DNA of 64,000 bases from an uncultured Oscillospiraceae bacterium (GTDB lineage: Bacteria > Bacillota > Clostridia > Oscillospirales > Acutalibacteraceae): contig CABUNG010000003.1 of assembly GCA_902492895.1 (NCBI GenBank), positions 1-64,000 of the forward strand. Reading direction: 5' to 3'. The position numbers and the translations under genes were made by a program. Below, in pieces: positions 16,601-23,752 of the stretch. Below the pieces are notes generated by a model, which was not told the origin of the DNA, did not search any database, and saw only the letters and a list, made by a program, of their open reading frames with translations. Numbering within the stretch: position 1 is the first letter of the stretch; every line of letters starts with the position of its first letter.

Positions 16601-16756
16601 TCCCGGCATCTTCATCAGATGCAGAATGAACCACAGGGCCGCCGTGCTCGACTTTTTGGACGCTTTCCCTCCCTTGACCACCCGGTAGCGCTTGCGGCAT
16701 CGCCAAAAAGCCCCATATCCGCCTCCCACAACTTCCGGAAGAAGAACCTTCGTCAC
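13607..16756 (-). CDS. Terminase large subunit fused in frame to a tail-type structural protein
   Basis: This 1049-residue frame joins two phage proteins. Residues 1 to about 393 are a PBSX-type terminase large subunit. They show an atypical Walker A GGKASKKSS (29-37), a Walker B region WVWVEEA near 127-133, coupling motif TFNPWD (165-170), and nuclease residues in FGLDYGYTNDPTA (Asp 267) and RADGAEPKS (320-328). The sequence follows terminases as far as GMLNRPED, where the last catalytic motif (NHxxDAxRY) should come. It then switches to QIEDSQMVQSVNLWWKNRAM, the start region of beta-rich phage tail/stabilisation proteins. A later VQWSAPGNPLYFPEN motif supports that identity. The join is near base 15,577. 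Portal, protease and capsid genes, which normally lie between, are absent. The frame is unbroken; the start is GTG. A deletion in a remnant prophage is likely, but a selected fusion cannot be excluded. Confidence 0.85.
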   Translation of the reverse strand: MTKVLLPEVVGGGYGAFWRCRKRYRVVKGGKASKKSSTAALWFILHLMKMPGANLLVVRQVYRTHLDSTFAQLRWAIRRLKVDHLWQASKNPLELVYRPTGQRILFRGFDDVNKLASTTVEQGWLCWVWVEEAYELMSEAEFDRLDLSVPRGEVPAPLFKQTTLTFNPWDGSHWLKKRFFDQPSADVYTMTSTFRDNEFLDESDLAVFEEMRRRHPRQYAVAGLGEWGTAEGLVFERWRKEAFDLDRLPGRGNSPEDDRYVHVFGLDYGYTNDPTAFIAAAVNPADKILYIYDEHYQKRMLNSDIANMIRRKGYAKERIRADGAEPKSNEELRRLGITRLRAADKGQDSVQSGIARLQEYDILVHPRCCHTLEELGSYRFEETAEGMLNRPEDPVQIEDSQMVQSVNLWWKNRAMRTRPGIQCRAEQVYHPDADATLIRFQYAGEDSGTVDGRRVVIASGYKDGSVFNWTYTPGVLSFDGTLTATAQSVSVDYNPSNGADGHALLVEYDRQELERLTGKRNVDGGLMLLSEGYFYALPSFAYQAPVRMDDYLYRPLVRRAGKGVKERGTNIAITGEAYEEYNLATPYFRSAFTTDGEATAFYLPQTELDDGKLTADLTDGTGHRFVFEIPQGGESSAAQGGMVLHCDRTAGCVYFTDGSGAAKAPSKGAADNLIVTAAKTRKESSRILYEMETAVWYGGNSAFSPGGARLFLTGNPRYPNRVQWSAPGNPLYFPENSFMTVGDAAAVTALAVQGDLLAIFKERELYTAAYTPSRVSAGEAAAFTVEKLRSAVGCDRPETIVLCGNRLVWANSTGSVYTLLSAAKGVGCLSGLIGRDLARASFDGACAAEVDGHYALLLENKAYLLRLDEGYHRYTSVGEDREAESRLKWTVWDFSAAGVTFRTIIGRGGRFALLGYAPGEADGAPLYPVYVRAEGETDTMLVSADGPVFAETPVSYALETKAYPFEDRDTEKRIRRVVLGLEGAEGMRLIFQTERSAQEAAALPLLSGDGRMTIRPGICRGRILTLRLEGSGAAAVAGLSLQADVYRGR

Positions 16757-16760
16757 CTCG

Positions 16761-16940
16761 TCAGCCCCCTGTCCGAACGCCGTGCGTTTTGAGCTGATAG
16801 AGGATGTCCTCCACCTCTTCCATCTCCTCCTCCAAAACCTGAACCCGCCGATCGAACCGGTGCATCCACTGGAGCAGCTCCGATTTTCTGTGTGACAGTC
16901 TCAAAAGCGTCGTCCGATATTCCCTGATCATCTCTTCCAT
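16761..16940 (-). CDS. Small coiled-coil phage protein
   Basis: A 59-residue frame starts ATG (MEEMIREYRTTLLRLSHRK) after GGAGAAGGGG and ends TGA four bases before the terminase GTG. The centre (QVLEEEMEEVEDILYQL) is a strong coiled coil. It lies between the small and large terminase genes, a place where small phage regulators or sigma-like proteins are common. No family is recognised. Confidence 0.6.
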   Translation of the reverse strand: MEEMIREYRTTLLRLSHRKSELLQWMHRFDRRVQVLEEEMEEVEDILYQLKTHGVRTGG

Positions 16941-16967
16941 CGCGTTCCCCTTCTCCGTCCCGCCGGT

Positions 16968-17291
16968 CTACAGCTCCTCCTCCCCGCAGAAAATCACCGG
17001 GTCCCTCGGTGTTTCCTCTTCCCGGTATCCGGCGTATTGCTTTAAATAGAGCATGTGCATATTGGCGCTGCTGCCCCGTTTCATCGCGTATTCCACCACA
17101 CTGGCGTTCGCCTGTTCATAGGCGTCCCGCAACACGGTCCGCCAGCCCTCCCGGCCCTTTTCTTTGACCAGACGGCAGAACTCCGCCGCATCCATATGCA
17201 GTTCGGCCGCCAGCCTCTCGACCGTCAGCGGCACGTCCTGTTCCCTAGCATAAGCCGCGGCCGTTTCCACAGCCCGGCGCACGTGCGACAC
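16968..17291 (-). CDS. Terminase small subunit-like protein
   Basis: The C-terminal part SANMHMLYLKQYAGYREEET with a PVIFCGEEEL end resembles small terminase subunits, which bind phage DNA and load the large subunit. The preceding VPLTVERLAAELHMDAAEFCRLV segment fits a helix-turn-helix. The start is uncertain. GTG at 17291 (VSHVRRAVETAAAY) is chosen with GGGGAAAGG upstream at a long spacing. The frame is open further upstream, but those readings run through the operator and promoter. It lies 27 bases before the coiled-coil gene. Confidence 0.6.
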   Translation of the reverse strand: MSHVRRAVETAAAYAREQDVPLTVERLAAELHMDAAEFCRLVKEKGREGWRTVLRDAYEQANASVVEYAMKRGSSANMHMLYLKQYAGYREEETPRDPVIFCGEEEL

Positions 17292-17361
17292 GAGAAACCG
17301 GGGCCTTTCCCCTTTTTCCGCCGCTATGGCTGTCCGCCCCCTTTCATTCTCCCGGCCAATC

Positions 17362-17376
17362 GTTGCAAAATGCAAC
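17362..17376. promoter_or_regulatory. Repressor operator, perfect palindrome
   Basis: GTTGCA-AAA-TGCAAC is a perfect inverted repeat. Most of the motif recurs at 17477-17490. It lies in the leader of the minus-strand phage transcript and is the likely binding site for the CI/LexA-like repressor encoded at 17581. Confidence 0.65.
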
Positions 17377-17380
17377 AAAC

Positions 17381-17416
17381 GGTGTAAAAAAATAGACCAT
17401 CCCTTGCGGCTGGTCT
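17381..17416 (-). terminator. Early terminator/attenuator in the phage leader
   Basis: On the minus strand AGACCA (17416-17411) pairs with TGGTCT (17399-17394), loop of 11, followed by ATTTTTTT. It lies only about 25-60 bases past the expected start of transcription. The transcript should therefore stop as a short RNA unless the terminator is bypassed. The stem is only six base pairs. Confidence 0.5.
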
Positions 17417-17447
17417 CTATCCTCTCGGATCTTCCTGAACCATTTAC

Positions 17448-17476
17448 AGTATACCATAATTTTCCACATTTGTCAA
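17448..17476 (-). promoter_or_regulatory. Promoter of the phage structural unit
   Basis: Minus strand TTGACA (17471-17476), 17 bases, TATACT (17448-17453): near-consensus. Operator copy 2 abuts the -35 box on its upstream side. Confidence 0.85.
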
Positions 17477-17490
17477 GTGCAAAATGCAAC
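17477..17490. promoter_or_regulatory. Repressor operator, second copy
   Basis: GTGCAAAATGCAAC repeats the palindrome at 17362-17376 with one changed base in the left half. It lies between the divergent promoters, touching the -35 box of the structural-unit promoter and 19 bases from that of the repressor gene. Confidence 0.6.
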
Positions 17491-17508
17491 ATTTGTTGTT
17501 TGATACCC

Positions 17509-17536
17509 TTGCATTCGCCAGAATCTGTGTTATAGT
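17509..17536 (+). promoter_or_regulatory. Promoter of the repressor gene
   Basis: TTGCAT (17509-17514), 16 bases, TATAGT (17531-17536), divergent from the structural-unit promoter. Confidence 0.65.
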
Positions 17537-17580
17537 AGAAAATGGAAACCGCGCCATCCCGTCTCGAAAGGAGAATCTTC

Positions 17581-18249
17581 ATGCCGGAATCCCAGGCCTT
17601 GACCTCCCGGCGCCTGCGTGAGTGCCGCCAGGCCGCGGGGGAAACCCTCGAACAGGTCGCCGCCCTCATCGGCGTCAATAAAACCACCGTCATGCGGTGG
17701 GAAAACGGCCACACCACCCGCATCAGCCGGCCCACACTCGACCTTCTCGCGCATCATTTCGGCGTCACTCCCGCCTGGCTGGCCGGCATGCCCGGGGCCG
17801 ACCGGCGCCCGCCCGCGGAGGATTGGATCGAACGCCATACCGTACCGCTGGACGCCTTGGTCCGCGTTCCGATTCTCGGTTCGGTCCGGGCCGGATACGG
17901 CGGGGCTGTTTTTGAAGAGATCATCGGATACGAGCCGGCACAGCAATCGTCCCTGCAGCGGGGGGAGTCCTATTTCTGGCTCAGCGTCACGGGGGACAGC
18001 ATGGAACCCGCCTTGTACGAAGGGGACCTGGTGCTGGTGCGCAAGCAGACGAGCGTGGATAACGGCCGCATGGCCGTGGTGCTTGTCGGCGGAGAAGAGG
18101 GGCTGGTCAAAAAGGTTTTCTATGGTCCCGACTGGATCGAACTCCACAGCCTCAATCCCGCGTATCCGGTCCGGCGGTTCGACGGCCCCGACGTCGTGCA
18201 GGTGGCGGTCGTCGGCCTCGTGATCGAAAGCAAACGGAAATTCATCTGA
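17581..18249 (+). CDS. CI/LexA-like phage repressor with S24 peptidase domain
   Basis: The 222-residue protein starts MPESQALTSRR with AAAGGAG upstream. Residues about 8-70 form an XRE helix-turn-helix (ETLEQVAALIGVNKTTVMRWENG). Residues about 95-220 are a LexA/CI-type self-cleaving peptidase: cleavage site Ala104-Gly105 in SVRAGYGG, nucleophile Ser140 in VTGDSMEPALYEGD, general base Lys in GLVKKVFY. It should hold the divergent phage genes silent by binding the TTGCAAAATGCAA repeats and be inactivated by RecA during the SOS response. Confidence 0.88.
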   Translation: MPESQALTSRRLRECRQAAGETLEQVAALIGVNKTTVMRWENGHTTRISRPTLDLLAHHFGVTPAWLAGMPGADRRPPAEDWIERHTVPLDALVRVPILGSVRAGYGGAVFEEIIGYEPAQQSSLQRGESYFWLSVTGDSMEPALYEGDLVLVRKQTSVDNGRMAVVLVGGEEGLVKKVFYGPDWIELHSLNPAYPVRRFDGPDVVQVAVVGLVIESKRKFI

Positions 18250-18278
18250 GGATCCCGCTCCGATAGGAGGACTCCTGT

Positions 18279-19208
18279 ATGTCCGGAAAACGAGACCGCA
18301 TGGATCAGCTGACGTTTCCCGATATAGTCGACAACCGTCCGCTCGAAGAAACCGACGTGGCGGGGGCGCTTTTGCGCGGATCCCCGCCCCCGCTGTACGC
18401 GCGCCGGCACGGATGCCTGTATACCGCGGACTGCCTTGATTTTCTCCGTAGAATCCGTCCGGAGGCGGCCGCCTTCGTCTTTGCCGATCCCCCGTTCGAT
18501 CCCCCATCCGTCTGGGACCGTACGGTTCCATCCGACCGCTATCTGGACTGGTCTCTCTCCTGGATCAAAGAATCCGCCCGCATCCTCTCCCCTGCGGGCT
18601 GTCTGTGCATCTGCGGGCCGGGTGAACTTCTGGCCGATCTGAAACGGCCGGCTCTCGCTCATTTTGCGGAATGCCGCCTGCTCGTCTGGTACTACCGAAA
18701 CCGTTCCCATTCAGGGAAGGACTGGGGGGAATCCTACCAGAACCTGCTGCTCCTGTACAAAGGGAATTCGCATCCCATGCATACCGATCTCGTCCGCATC
18801 CCATACGAAAAGCACACCATCCGGTACTATCAGGACCGCCCCGGCGGGACATCCCGCTGGCGTCCCCATCCTCTGGGCGCCAAGCCCAAGGACGTTCTGG
18901 AAGTTCCCGCCCTTTTCAGCGGCACGACGGAAAAGACCGCCCATCCGGATCAAAAGCCGGAAGCTCTGCTCCGGCGTCTCCTGCTGGCGTATACCGGCCC
19001 CGACGACCTGGTGGTCGATCCTTTTTCGGGATCCGGAACCACCTTGGTCGCCGCGGAGCAGCTGGGGCGCCGCTGGCTGGGCGGGGACAGCAACGCTTTG
19101 TGGCACGATACGGCGGTGCAGCGCCTCGATCATGTTCCGCTGCGGAGTGTCGGCGAATGGATCGCCTACGACCGCCGCCGGACGGAAACCCGTGAATCCA
19201 TGCGGTAG
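18279..19208 (+). CDS. Orphan DNA methyltransferase (N6-adenine/N4-cytosine type)
   Basis: The 309-residue enzyme has the catalytic motif ADPPF (DPPF at 70-73) before the AdoMet-binding DPFSGSGTT (247-255), the order seen in beta-class amino methylases. DPPF favours adenine-N6 methylation. The HPDQKPEALLRRLL segment before motif I is also typical. It lies 29 bases after the repressor gene, with AGGAGG upstream, so the two are co-transcribed. No restriction endonuclease is adjacent. A role in protecting or timing phage DNA is plausible; the recognition sequence is unknown. Confidence 0.88.
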   Translation: MSGKRDRMDQLTFPDIVDNRPLEETDVAGALLRGSPPPLYARRHGCLYTADCLDFLRRIRPEAAAFVFADPPFDPPSVWDRTVPSDRYLDWSLSWIKESARILSPAGCLCICGPGELLADLKRPALAHFAECRLLVWYYRNRSHSGKDWGESYQNLLLLYKGNSHPMHTDLVRIPYEKHTIRYYQDRPGGTSRWRPHPLGAKPKDVLEVPALFSGTTEKTAHPDQKPEALLRRLLLAYTGPDDLVVDPFSGSGTTLVAAEQLGRRWLGGDSNALWHDTAVQRLDHVPLRSVGEWIAYDRRRTETRESMR

Positions 19209-19214
19209 CGCCCG

Positions 19215-19406
19215 CTATCTCATGCCGAACAGCTGCAGCAGCGGCGCCAGAACTCCATACGCCAAGCCGAAAAGCCCTCCCAGCGAGATCACCGGCAGAA
19301 GGAGTATAGCCGCTATAGCCGCCAGGACCGGGTGCGCCGCCGCCATCCGCGCCCGGCGGATTTCCCGCGTTTCTGTATTTCGATATGGATGGATCGTGAC
19401 GGTCAT
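19215..19406 (-). CDS. Small membrane protein, function unknown
   Basis: The 63-residue protein has a basic N-terminus with R-rich patch (ETREIRRARM), then two hydrophobic stretches (VLAAIAAILLLPVISLGG and FGLAYGVLAPLLQLFG). AAAGGAGG eight bases upstream supports the ATG. It converges on the methylase gene six bases away. It may mark the right end of the phage island. No family is recognised. Confidence 0.6.
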   Translation of the reverse strand: MTVTIHPYRNTETREIRRARMAAAHPVLAAIAAILLLPVISLGGLFGLAYGVLAPLLQLFGMR

Positions 19407-19536
19407 ACCGCATTCCTCCTTTGTTTCTGCCTCCAGTATACGCCTTTGAACATAAAGATGGCATAAGGATCCTGTCCTCTTCTATAAAAAAACCATAATA
19501 CGGCTATTCCGGGGCTCCGAGCCCCCATATGGAGCA

Positions 19537-19575
19537 TAAAAAGTCCCGCCGTGCGCTTTGCATGGCGGGCTTTTT
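19537..19575. terminator. Bidirectional terminator
   Basis: CCCGCCGTGC (19545-19554) pairs with GCATGGCGGG (19560-19569), with A-runs before and T-runs after, so it works both ways. It ends the minus-strand PfkB kinase gene. Confidence 0.85.
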
Positions 19576-19587
19576 CTCATTTGAACT

Positions 19588-20505
19588 TTATAGGCCGAAC
19601 GCCTCCGGCTTTTCGAGCAGCGCGCGGATGTCCCGCACCTCGGCCAGCCAAGGCGAAAATGCCGTCGCACTTCCCGCGGCGATGCCAAGCTTCAGCGCCA
19701 AGGTGTAATCGCCTGTCCGCTCAAATCCGGCCAGGAATCCGGCCACCATAGAATCCCCGGATCCCACCGCGCTGCGGACTTGTCCCTGCGGCGGAAGCGC
19801 CCGATGGACCTTTCCGGTTTCGTCGAGCAGCAGCGCTCCCCGTTCCGCCATGGAGACCAGCACGTTCCGGGCCCCCATATCCTGCAGCCGCCGGGCGTAT
19901 GGCTCGACCTCGTCCGGCCGATCCACATCCACCCCGAACAACTCTCCGAGTTCCAGATGATTGGGCTTGATTAAGAAAGGCCGATGGGCGAGCGCCATTT
20001 GCAGCGCCTCCCCGGTCGTATCCACAACCGACCGCAAAGCCCGGCCGTCCGTCCGCCTGAGAATCTGCTCATACAGATCCTGCGGCAGCGATTTCGGGAT
20101 ATTCCCCGCGAGCACCAGGGTATCGCCGTCCTCGAGCTCGCGCAGCCGCTCCATCAGCTCTTCACAGGCTTCATCCGGAACCGGCGGCCCTTCGGCGTTG
20201 ATCTCGGCCGCCTGCGCCCCCTCTATTTTCACATTGATGCGGGAGATTCCCTCCGGCAGCCGGATGAAGGCGGTTTGACAGCCTTCTTCCCGCAGCATCC
20301 TCTCCATCTCGATGCCCGTGAATCCGGCCGCAAAACCCAGCGCCAGATTCGGGATGCCGAACCTGGACAGGAGAATCGACACGTTGAGTCCCTTTCCCCC
20401 GGGACGTAAATGCGCATTCGCCGCTCGGTTGACCCGTCCAAAACGGAGCTCCGGAACCTCCATGACGTAGTCGAGGCACGGACTCAGCGTTAGGGTGTAA
20501 ATCAT
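19588..20505 (-). CDS. PfkB family hexose-phosphate kinase (1-phosphofructokinase type)
   Basis: The 305-residue enzyme starts MIYTLTLSPCLDYVMEV, after AAAGGAGG; the N-terminal NPxLD-like motif, LRPGGKGLNVSILLSRFG and LVLAGNIPKSLP are typical of FruK/LacC. The catalytic base is the Asp in SAVGSGDSMVAGF. It phosphorylates a sugar phosphate (fructose 1-phosphate or tagatose 6-phosphate) with ATP. No PTS or regulator gene is beside it, so the substrate cannot be fixed. It is a single-gene unit with its own promoter and terminator. Confidence 0.88.
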   Translation of the reverse strand: MIYTLTLSPCLDYVMEVPELRFGRVNRAANAHLRPGGKGLNVSILLSRFGIPNLALGFAAGFTGIEMERMLREEGCQTAFIRLPEGISRINVKIEGAQAAEINAEGPPVPDEACEELMERLRELEDGDTLVLAGNIPKSLPQDLYEQILRRTDGRALRSVVDTTGEALQMALAHRPFLIKPNHLELGELFGVDVDRPDEVEPYARRLQDMGARNVLVSMAERGALLLDETGKVHRALPPQGQVRSAVGSGDSMVAGFLAGFERTGDYTLALKLGIAAGSATAFSPWLAEVRDIRALLEKPEAFGL

Positions 20506-20574
20506 GGCACATCGCCTCCTTTTTTCATACATGAGGCACGCGTCTTCCGGCGCGCTGCAGACCCCTGCTTCTAT

Positions 20575-20603
20575 AGGATATCCAATCGATCTGCGATATG
20601 CAA
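20575..20603 (-). promoter_or_regulatory. Sigma-A type promoter for the PfkB kinase gene
   Basis: Minus strand TTGCAT (20598-20603), 17 bases, TATCCT (20575-20580). The rest of 20604-20713 shows nothing else I can name. Confidence 0.65.
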
Positions 20604-20713
20604 GATCTGCATGCATTTTTTAGTCGGCTCCCGCACCGTTTTCACTCGGCCTGAACACCAATCCTGCTGTAAAATCACCCGCGCATACGGTTTAAGCGGA
20701 CATAAACAGATAA

Positions 20714-20739
20714 AAACACGCTCCGTACAGAGCGTGTTT
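20714..20739 (-). terminator. Terminator of the type IV pilus operon
   Basis: AAACACGCT (20714-20722) pairs with AGCGTGTTT (20731-20739), followed on the minus strand by TTTTTA. It lies about 210 bases beyond pilT, and no complete gene is visible between. Confidence 0.7.
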
Positions 20740-20774
20740 CTTCATTTCTTCGTCTTAAAGTGCCGCATTTGGCG

Positions 20775-20943
20775 TCACGCATTGAGCGCCGGAAGCCGCA
20801 TGGATTCCCGGTTCGTCCCGGCGGACTCCCCTATCCGGGAAACCAGGTCTCCGCCGCTGCGGCCGGCCAGCCCGGCATCCGCCCCGTTGAACGTGCGGTC
20901 ATCCGGCCGTTTGCCGTTCGTCTATCGTATCCCGTATTTTCAT
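20775..20943 (-). pseudogene. Possible frameshifted small gene after pilT
   Basis: Seven bases after the pilT stop an ATG opens MKIRDTIDERQTAG and then meets TGA. Shifting one base near 20,901 gives DRTFNGADAGLAGRSGGDLV and on to SMRLPALNA with a stop at 20775. The shifted part has the strong G/C third-position bias of coding DNA here. A 56-residue protein broken by a one-base change, or a sequencing error, would explain it. There is only a weak ribosome site (GCGGCGG), so confidence is low. Confidence 0.3.
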
Positions 20944-20949
20944 CCGCCG

Positions 20950-22023
20950 CTATACCCGCCCGGATGGTTCCATGCTCAAATATTGTTTGAGATCTTCCGG
21001 ATTCGGGCACACGGCATACGCGGCCTCCGCGGATATACAGCCTTCTCTTGTCAGCCTGGCGAGATCCTGCGCCAGCGTCCGCATCCCCTCCTTGGAACTG
21101 GTCTGCATCAGGGACGCGATCTGGTGGGCCTTGTTTTCCCGGATCAGGTTGCGAACCGCATCGCTGCCCGTCAGGATTTCCAGGGCGGCGACCCGCCCGG
21201 TTCCGTCGAGGGTGGGGAGCAGCTGCTGGGTGATGACCCCCTGCAGCACGGCGCTGAGCTGAGCCCGGACCTGATGCTGGCCCTCGGCCGGAAAGACGTC
21301 GATGATCCGGTCGATGGTATTGGCCGCGCCGATGGTGTGCAGGGTAGAGAGCACCAGATGCCCGGTCTCCGCTGCGGTCAAAGCGGCGGAAATCGTCTCA
21401 TAATCCCGCATCTCGCCCACCAGAATGACATCGGGATCCTCGCGCAGGGCGGAGCGGAGGGCTCCCGCAAAAGAATCCACATCCACACCCACCTCTCGCT
21501 GATGAACCAGGGCGCGGCGATTCTCATGGAGATATTCAATCGGGTCCTCGATGGTCAGAATATGGACGGCGCGCTTGTCGTTGATAAAATCGAGCATGGC
21601 GGCCAGCGTCGTGGATTTGCCGCTGCCGGTCGGTCCGGTGAGCAGGATCAGGCCTCTGGGGAGCAGCGCCAGCTGCCCCAGCACAGACGGCAGCCGCAGC
21701 TCCTCCAGCGTGGGAATCGTATCGTTCAGCAGACGCACGGCGGCGCAGAGACGGCCCCGTTCCCGATAGACGTTCACCCGCTGGCGCCGCCCGTCCGGCA
21801 GGGCGTAACAAAAGTCCGCATCCTCCCCCCGATCGATCCGCTCCGCCTGTCGGGGCGTGAGCATGGCGCGGATCAGGCTGTCCGTTTCCTGCGCGGACAG
21901 AGGGCGGTCTCCCCTCTCCAAGCGGCCGATTTTCCGATATGCAGCCGGCTGGCCCGGTGTCAGATGAATATCCGAACATCCCCGTTCTCTGGCGTACTGG
22001 ATACAAACGTCCATGGACTCCAT
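20950..22023 (-). CDS. pilT: Type IV pilus retraction ATPase
   Basis: The 357-residue hexameric ATPase has Walker A GPTGSGKST, the Asp box ending IEDPIEYLH, Walker B DVILVGEMRD, the His box HLVLSTLHT and the PilT-type AIRNLIRE-like motif VRNLIREN near the C-terminus. It lacks the zinc tetracysteine of PilB, which separates it from the extension ATPase. It drives pilus disassembly and twitching at the inner face of the membrane. It is the last clear gene of the pilus operon, 25 bases after pilB, with GGAGGGG upstream. Confidence 0.93.
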   Translation of the reverse strand: MESMDVCIQYARERGCSDIHLTPGQPAAYRKIGRLERGDRPLSAQETDSLIRAMLTPRQAERIDRGEDADFCYALPDGRRQRVNVYRERGRLCAAVRLLNDTIPTLEELRLPSVLGQLALLPRGLILLTGPTGSGKSTTLAAMLDFINDKRAVHILTIEDPIEYLHENRRALVHQREVGVDVDSFAGALRSALREDPDVILVGEMRDYETISAALTAAETGHLVLSTLHTIGAANTIDRIIDVFPAEGQHQVRAQLSAVLQGVITQQLLPTLDGTGRVAALEILTGSDAVRNLIRENKAHQIASLMQTSSKEGMRTLAQDLARLTREGCISAEAAYAVCPNPEDLKQYLSMEPSGRV

Positions 22024-22048
22024 GCCGTGTTTCCCCTCCGTCCTCGTA

Positions 22049-23716
22049 TCAATCGACGTAATACGTCAGCTTCATGAGCTCTTCCACCGTCGTTATGCCG
22101 TCCAGGACCAGTCCTTCGGCTTCCTCCACCAAATTGGTAAAACCCTGTTTTTCCCTGGCGTAGGCATACATGTCTTCAATCGGACGGCGGGCGGAAATCA
22201 TCCTCCGCATCTCACGGTCCACCGCCACCACCTCATGCACGGCGATCCGGCCTTTATAGCCCGTTTTGTTGCAGGCGGGACAGCCTTTCCCGCGGTGCAG
22301 CACCGCCGGCGGCGCGTCGAACAGCGCCCGCTCCTGCTCGGTGGGTTGATAAGATTCCTTGCAGTATGGGCATATTTGCCGCACAAGCCGCTGCGCCACC
22401 AGTCCAACAACCGAATTCGCCACCAGAAAGGGTTCCACCCCCATATCCTCCAGCCGCACGATCGTCGACAGCGCGTCGTTGGTGTGAAGGGTCGAAAGCA
22501 CCAGATGTCCGGTAATCGCGCTGCGGACCGAGATGGAGGCCGTTTCGCTGTCCCGCGTTTCCCCCACCATGATGATGTCGGGATCCTGCCGCAGCAGGGA
22601 CCGCAGCCCCGAATCGAAGGTCAGCCCCGCCAGGGGATTGACCTGCATCTGGGTAACGCCCCGAATATGCCGCTCGACCGGGTCTTCAATGGTCGAAATA
22701 TTGACCGGGCGATGCACCAGCTCTTCGAGCGCAAAATACAGCGTGGTGGTTTTGCCGCTGCCGGTCGGCCCGGTCAGATAGATGATTCCGTTGGGGTTCT
22801 GCAGCATCCGCAGGAATTTCCGATAATTCCTCTCATTCATGCCGAACTGCTTGGCATTGACGACAGCCGTACCCGAACCCAGATACCGCAGCACCACCTT
22901 TTCCCCGAATACGGACGGCACCACCGACGCGCGCAGGTTCATCTCGACGCCGTCCACCCGGGTTTTGAAGTGACCGTCCTGCGGGCTGCGCTTCTCGGCA
23001 ATATCGAGATTGGATAGGATCTTCACCCGGGCGACCAGAGAGGGGTGCAGCCCCCGGTCCATCACCAGATAGGGCAGCAGCATCCCGTCGATCCGCAGAC
23101 GGATCCGGGTTTCGGTTTCCATCGGTTCGACGTGGATATCGCTCGCCCCCACATTGTACCCGTGTAACAGCAGGGAATTGAGCAGCTTGATAACCGGAGT
23201 CTCGTCCCCCTCTTCGATGTCCCGAATCGCCTGCGTCACATCGGGGAGGGGCTCGGCAACCACGGCCGCCGCCGCGGCCTTGGCTTCGAGCTCGGAATAA
23301 TACACCTCGATCGCGTGTTCGATTTCCTGTTTTTCGGCTAAGGCGATATCCACGGTCATGCCCGTCAGCTGTCGTACGTCCTCGATCCCATAGAATTTCA
23401 GCGGATCATCGATCACGACCGTCAGCCGCTGTCCCGTCTGGGATACGGCGATGACGCAGTATTTATCGGCCAGGGCGCGGGGGATCCGCCGGACCGCCTC
23501 GATATCGATCGGATAGGTTTCGAGGGAAAGGAGACGCAGATTCAGTTTCTGCGCCATGGCCGTGAGGATCTGCCTCTCGGTGACAAATCCGAGATCGACC
23601 AGCACGTCGCCGACCCGCTTGCCGGATTGGCGGTGAGCATCCAGCGCGGCCCCGAGCTGCTCTTCTGTAATATACCCTTTTTCTTTGAGAACTTCCCCAA
23701 TCGGGATGTTGGTCAT
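22049..23716 (-). CDS. pilB: Type IV pilus assembly ATPase
   Basis: The 555-residue GspE/PilB ATPase has an N-terminal MshEN-like domain (ITEEQLGAALDAHRQSGKRV), Walker A GPTGSGKTT, Asp box STIEDPVERH, Walker B DIIMVGETRD and the tetracysteine zinc site CPYC...CPAC. It powers pilin polymerisation. Of two ATGs the second (MTNIPIGEVL) is chosen because AGGGGGA lies too close to the first. It is 36 bases downstream of the minor pilin with carbohydrate-binding modules. Confidence 0.94.
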   Translation of the reverse strand: MTNIPIGEVLKEKGYITEEQLGAALDAHRQSGKRVGDVLVDLGFVTERQILTAMAQKLNLRLLSLETYPIDIEAVRRIPRALADKYCVIAVSQTGQRLTVVIDDPLKFYGIEDVRQLTGMTVDIALAEKQEIEHAIEVYYSELEAKAAAAAVVAEPLPDVTQAIRDIEEGDETPVIKLLNSLLLHGYNVGASDIHVEPMETETRIRLRIDGMLLPYLVMDRGLHPSLVARVKILSNLDIAEKRSPQDGHFKTRVDGVEMNLRASVVPSVFGEKVVLRYLGSGTAVVNAKQFGMNERNYRKFLRMLQNPNGIIYLTGPTGSGKTTTLYFALEELVHRPVNISTIEDPVERHIRGVTQMQVNPLAGLTFDSGLRSLLRQDPDIIMVGETRDSETASISVRSAITGHLVLSTLHTNDALSTIVRLEDMGVEPFLVANSVVGLVAQRLVRQICPYCKESYQPTEQERALFDAPPAVLHRGKGCPACNKTGYKGRIAVHEVVAVDREMRRMISARRPIEDMYAYAREKQGFTNLVEEAEGLVLDGITTVEELMKLTYYVD

Positions 23717-23752
23717 ATCCATTCCCCCTGAGACCGGATGCCTCCGGTCGCG

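Noticed and set aside
12700..19600. Attachment-site repeats at the ends of the phage island
   Set aside because: I looked for a shared direct repeat near 12,760-12,800 and 19,410-19,580 and saw none I could defend; there is also no integrase gene.
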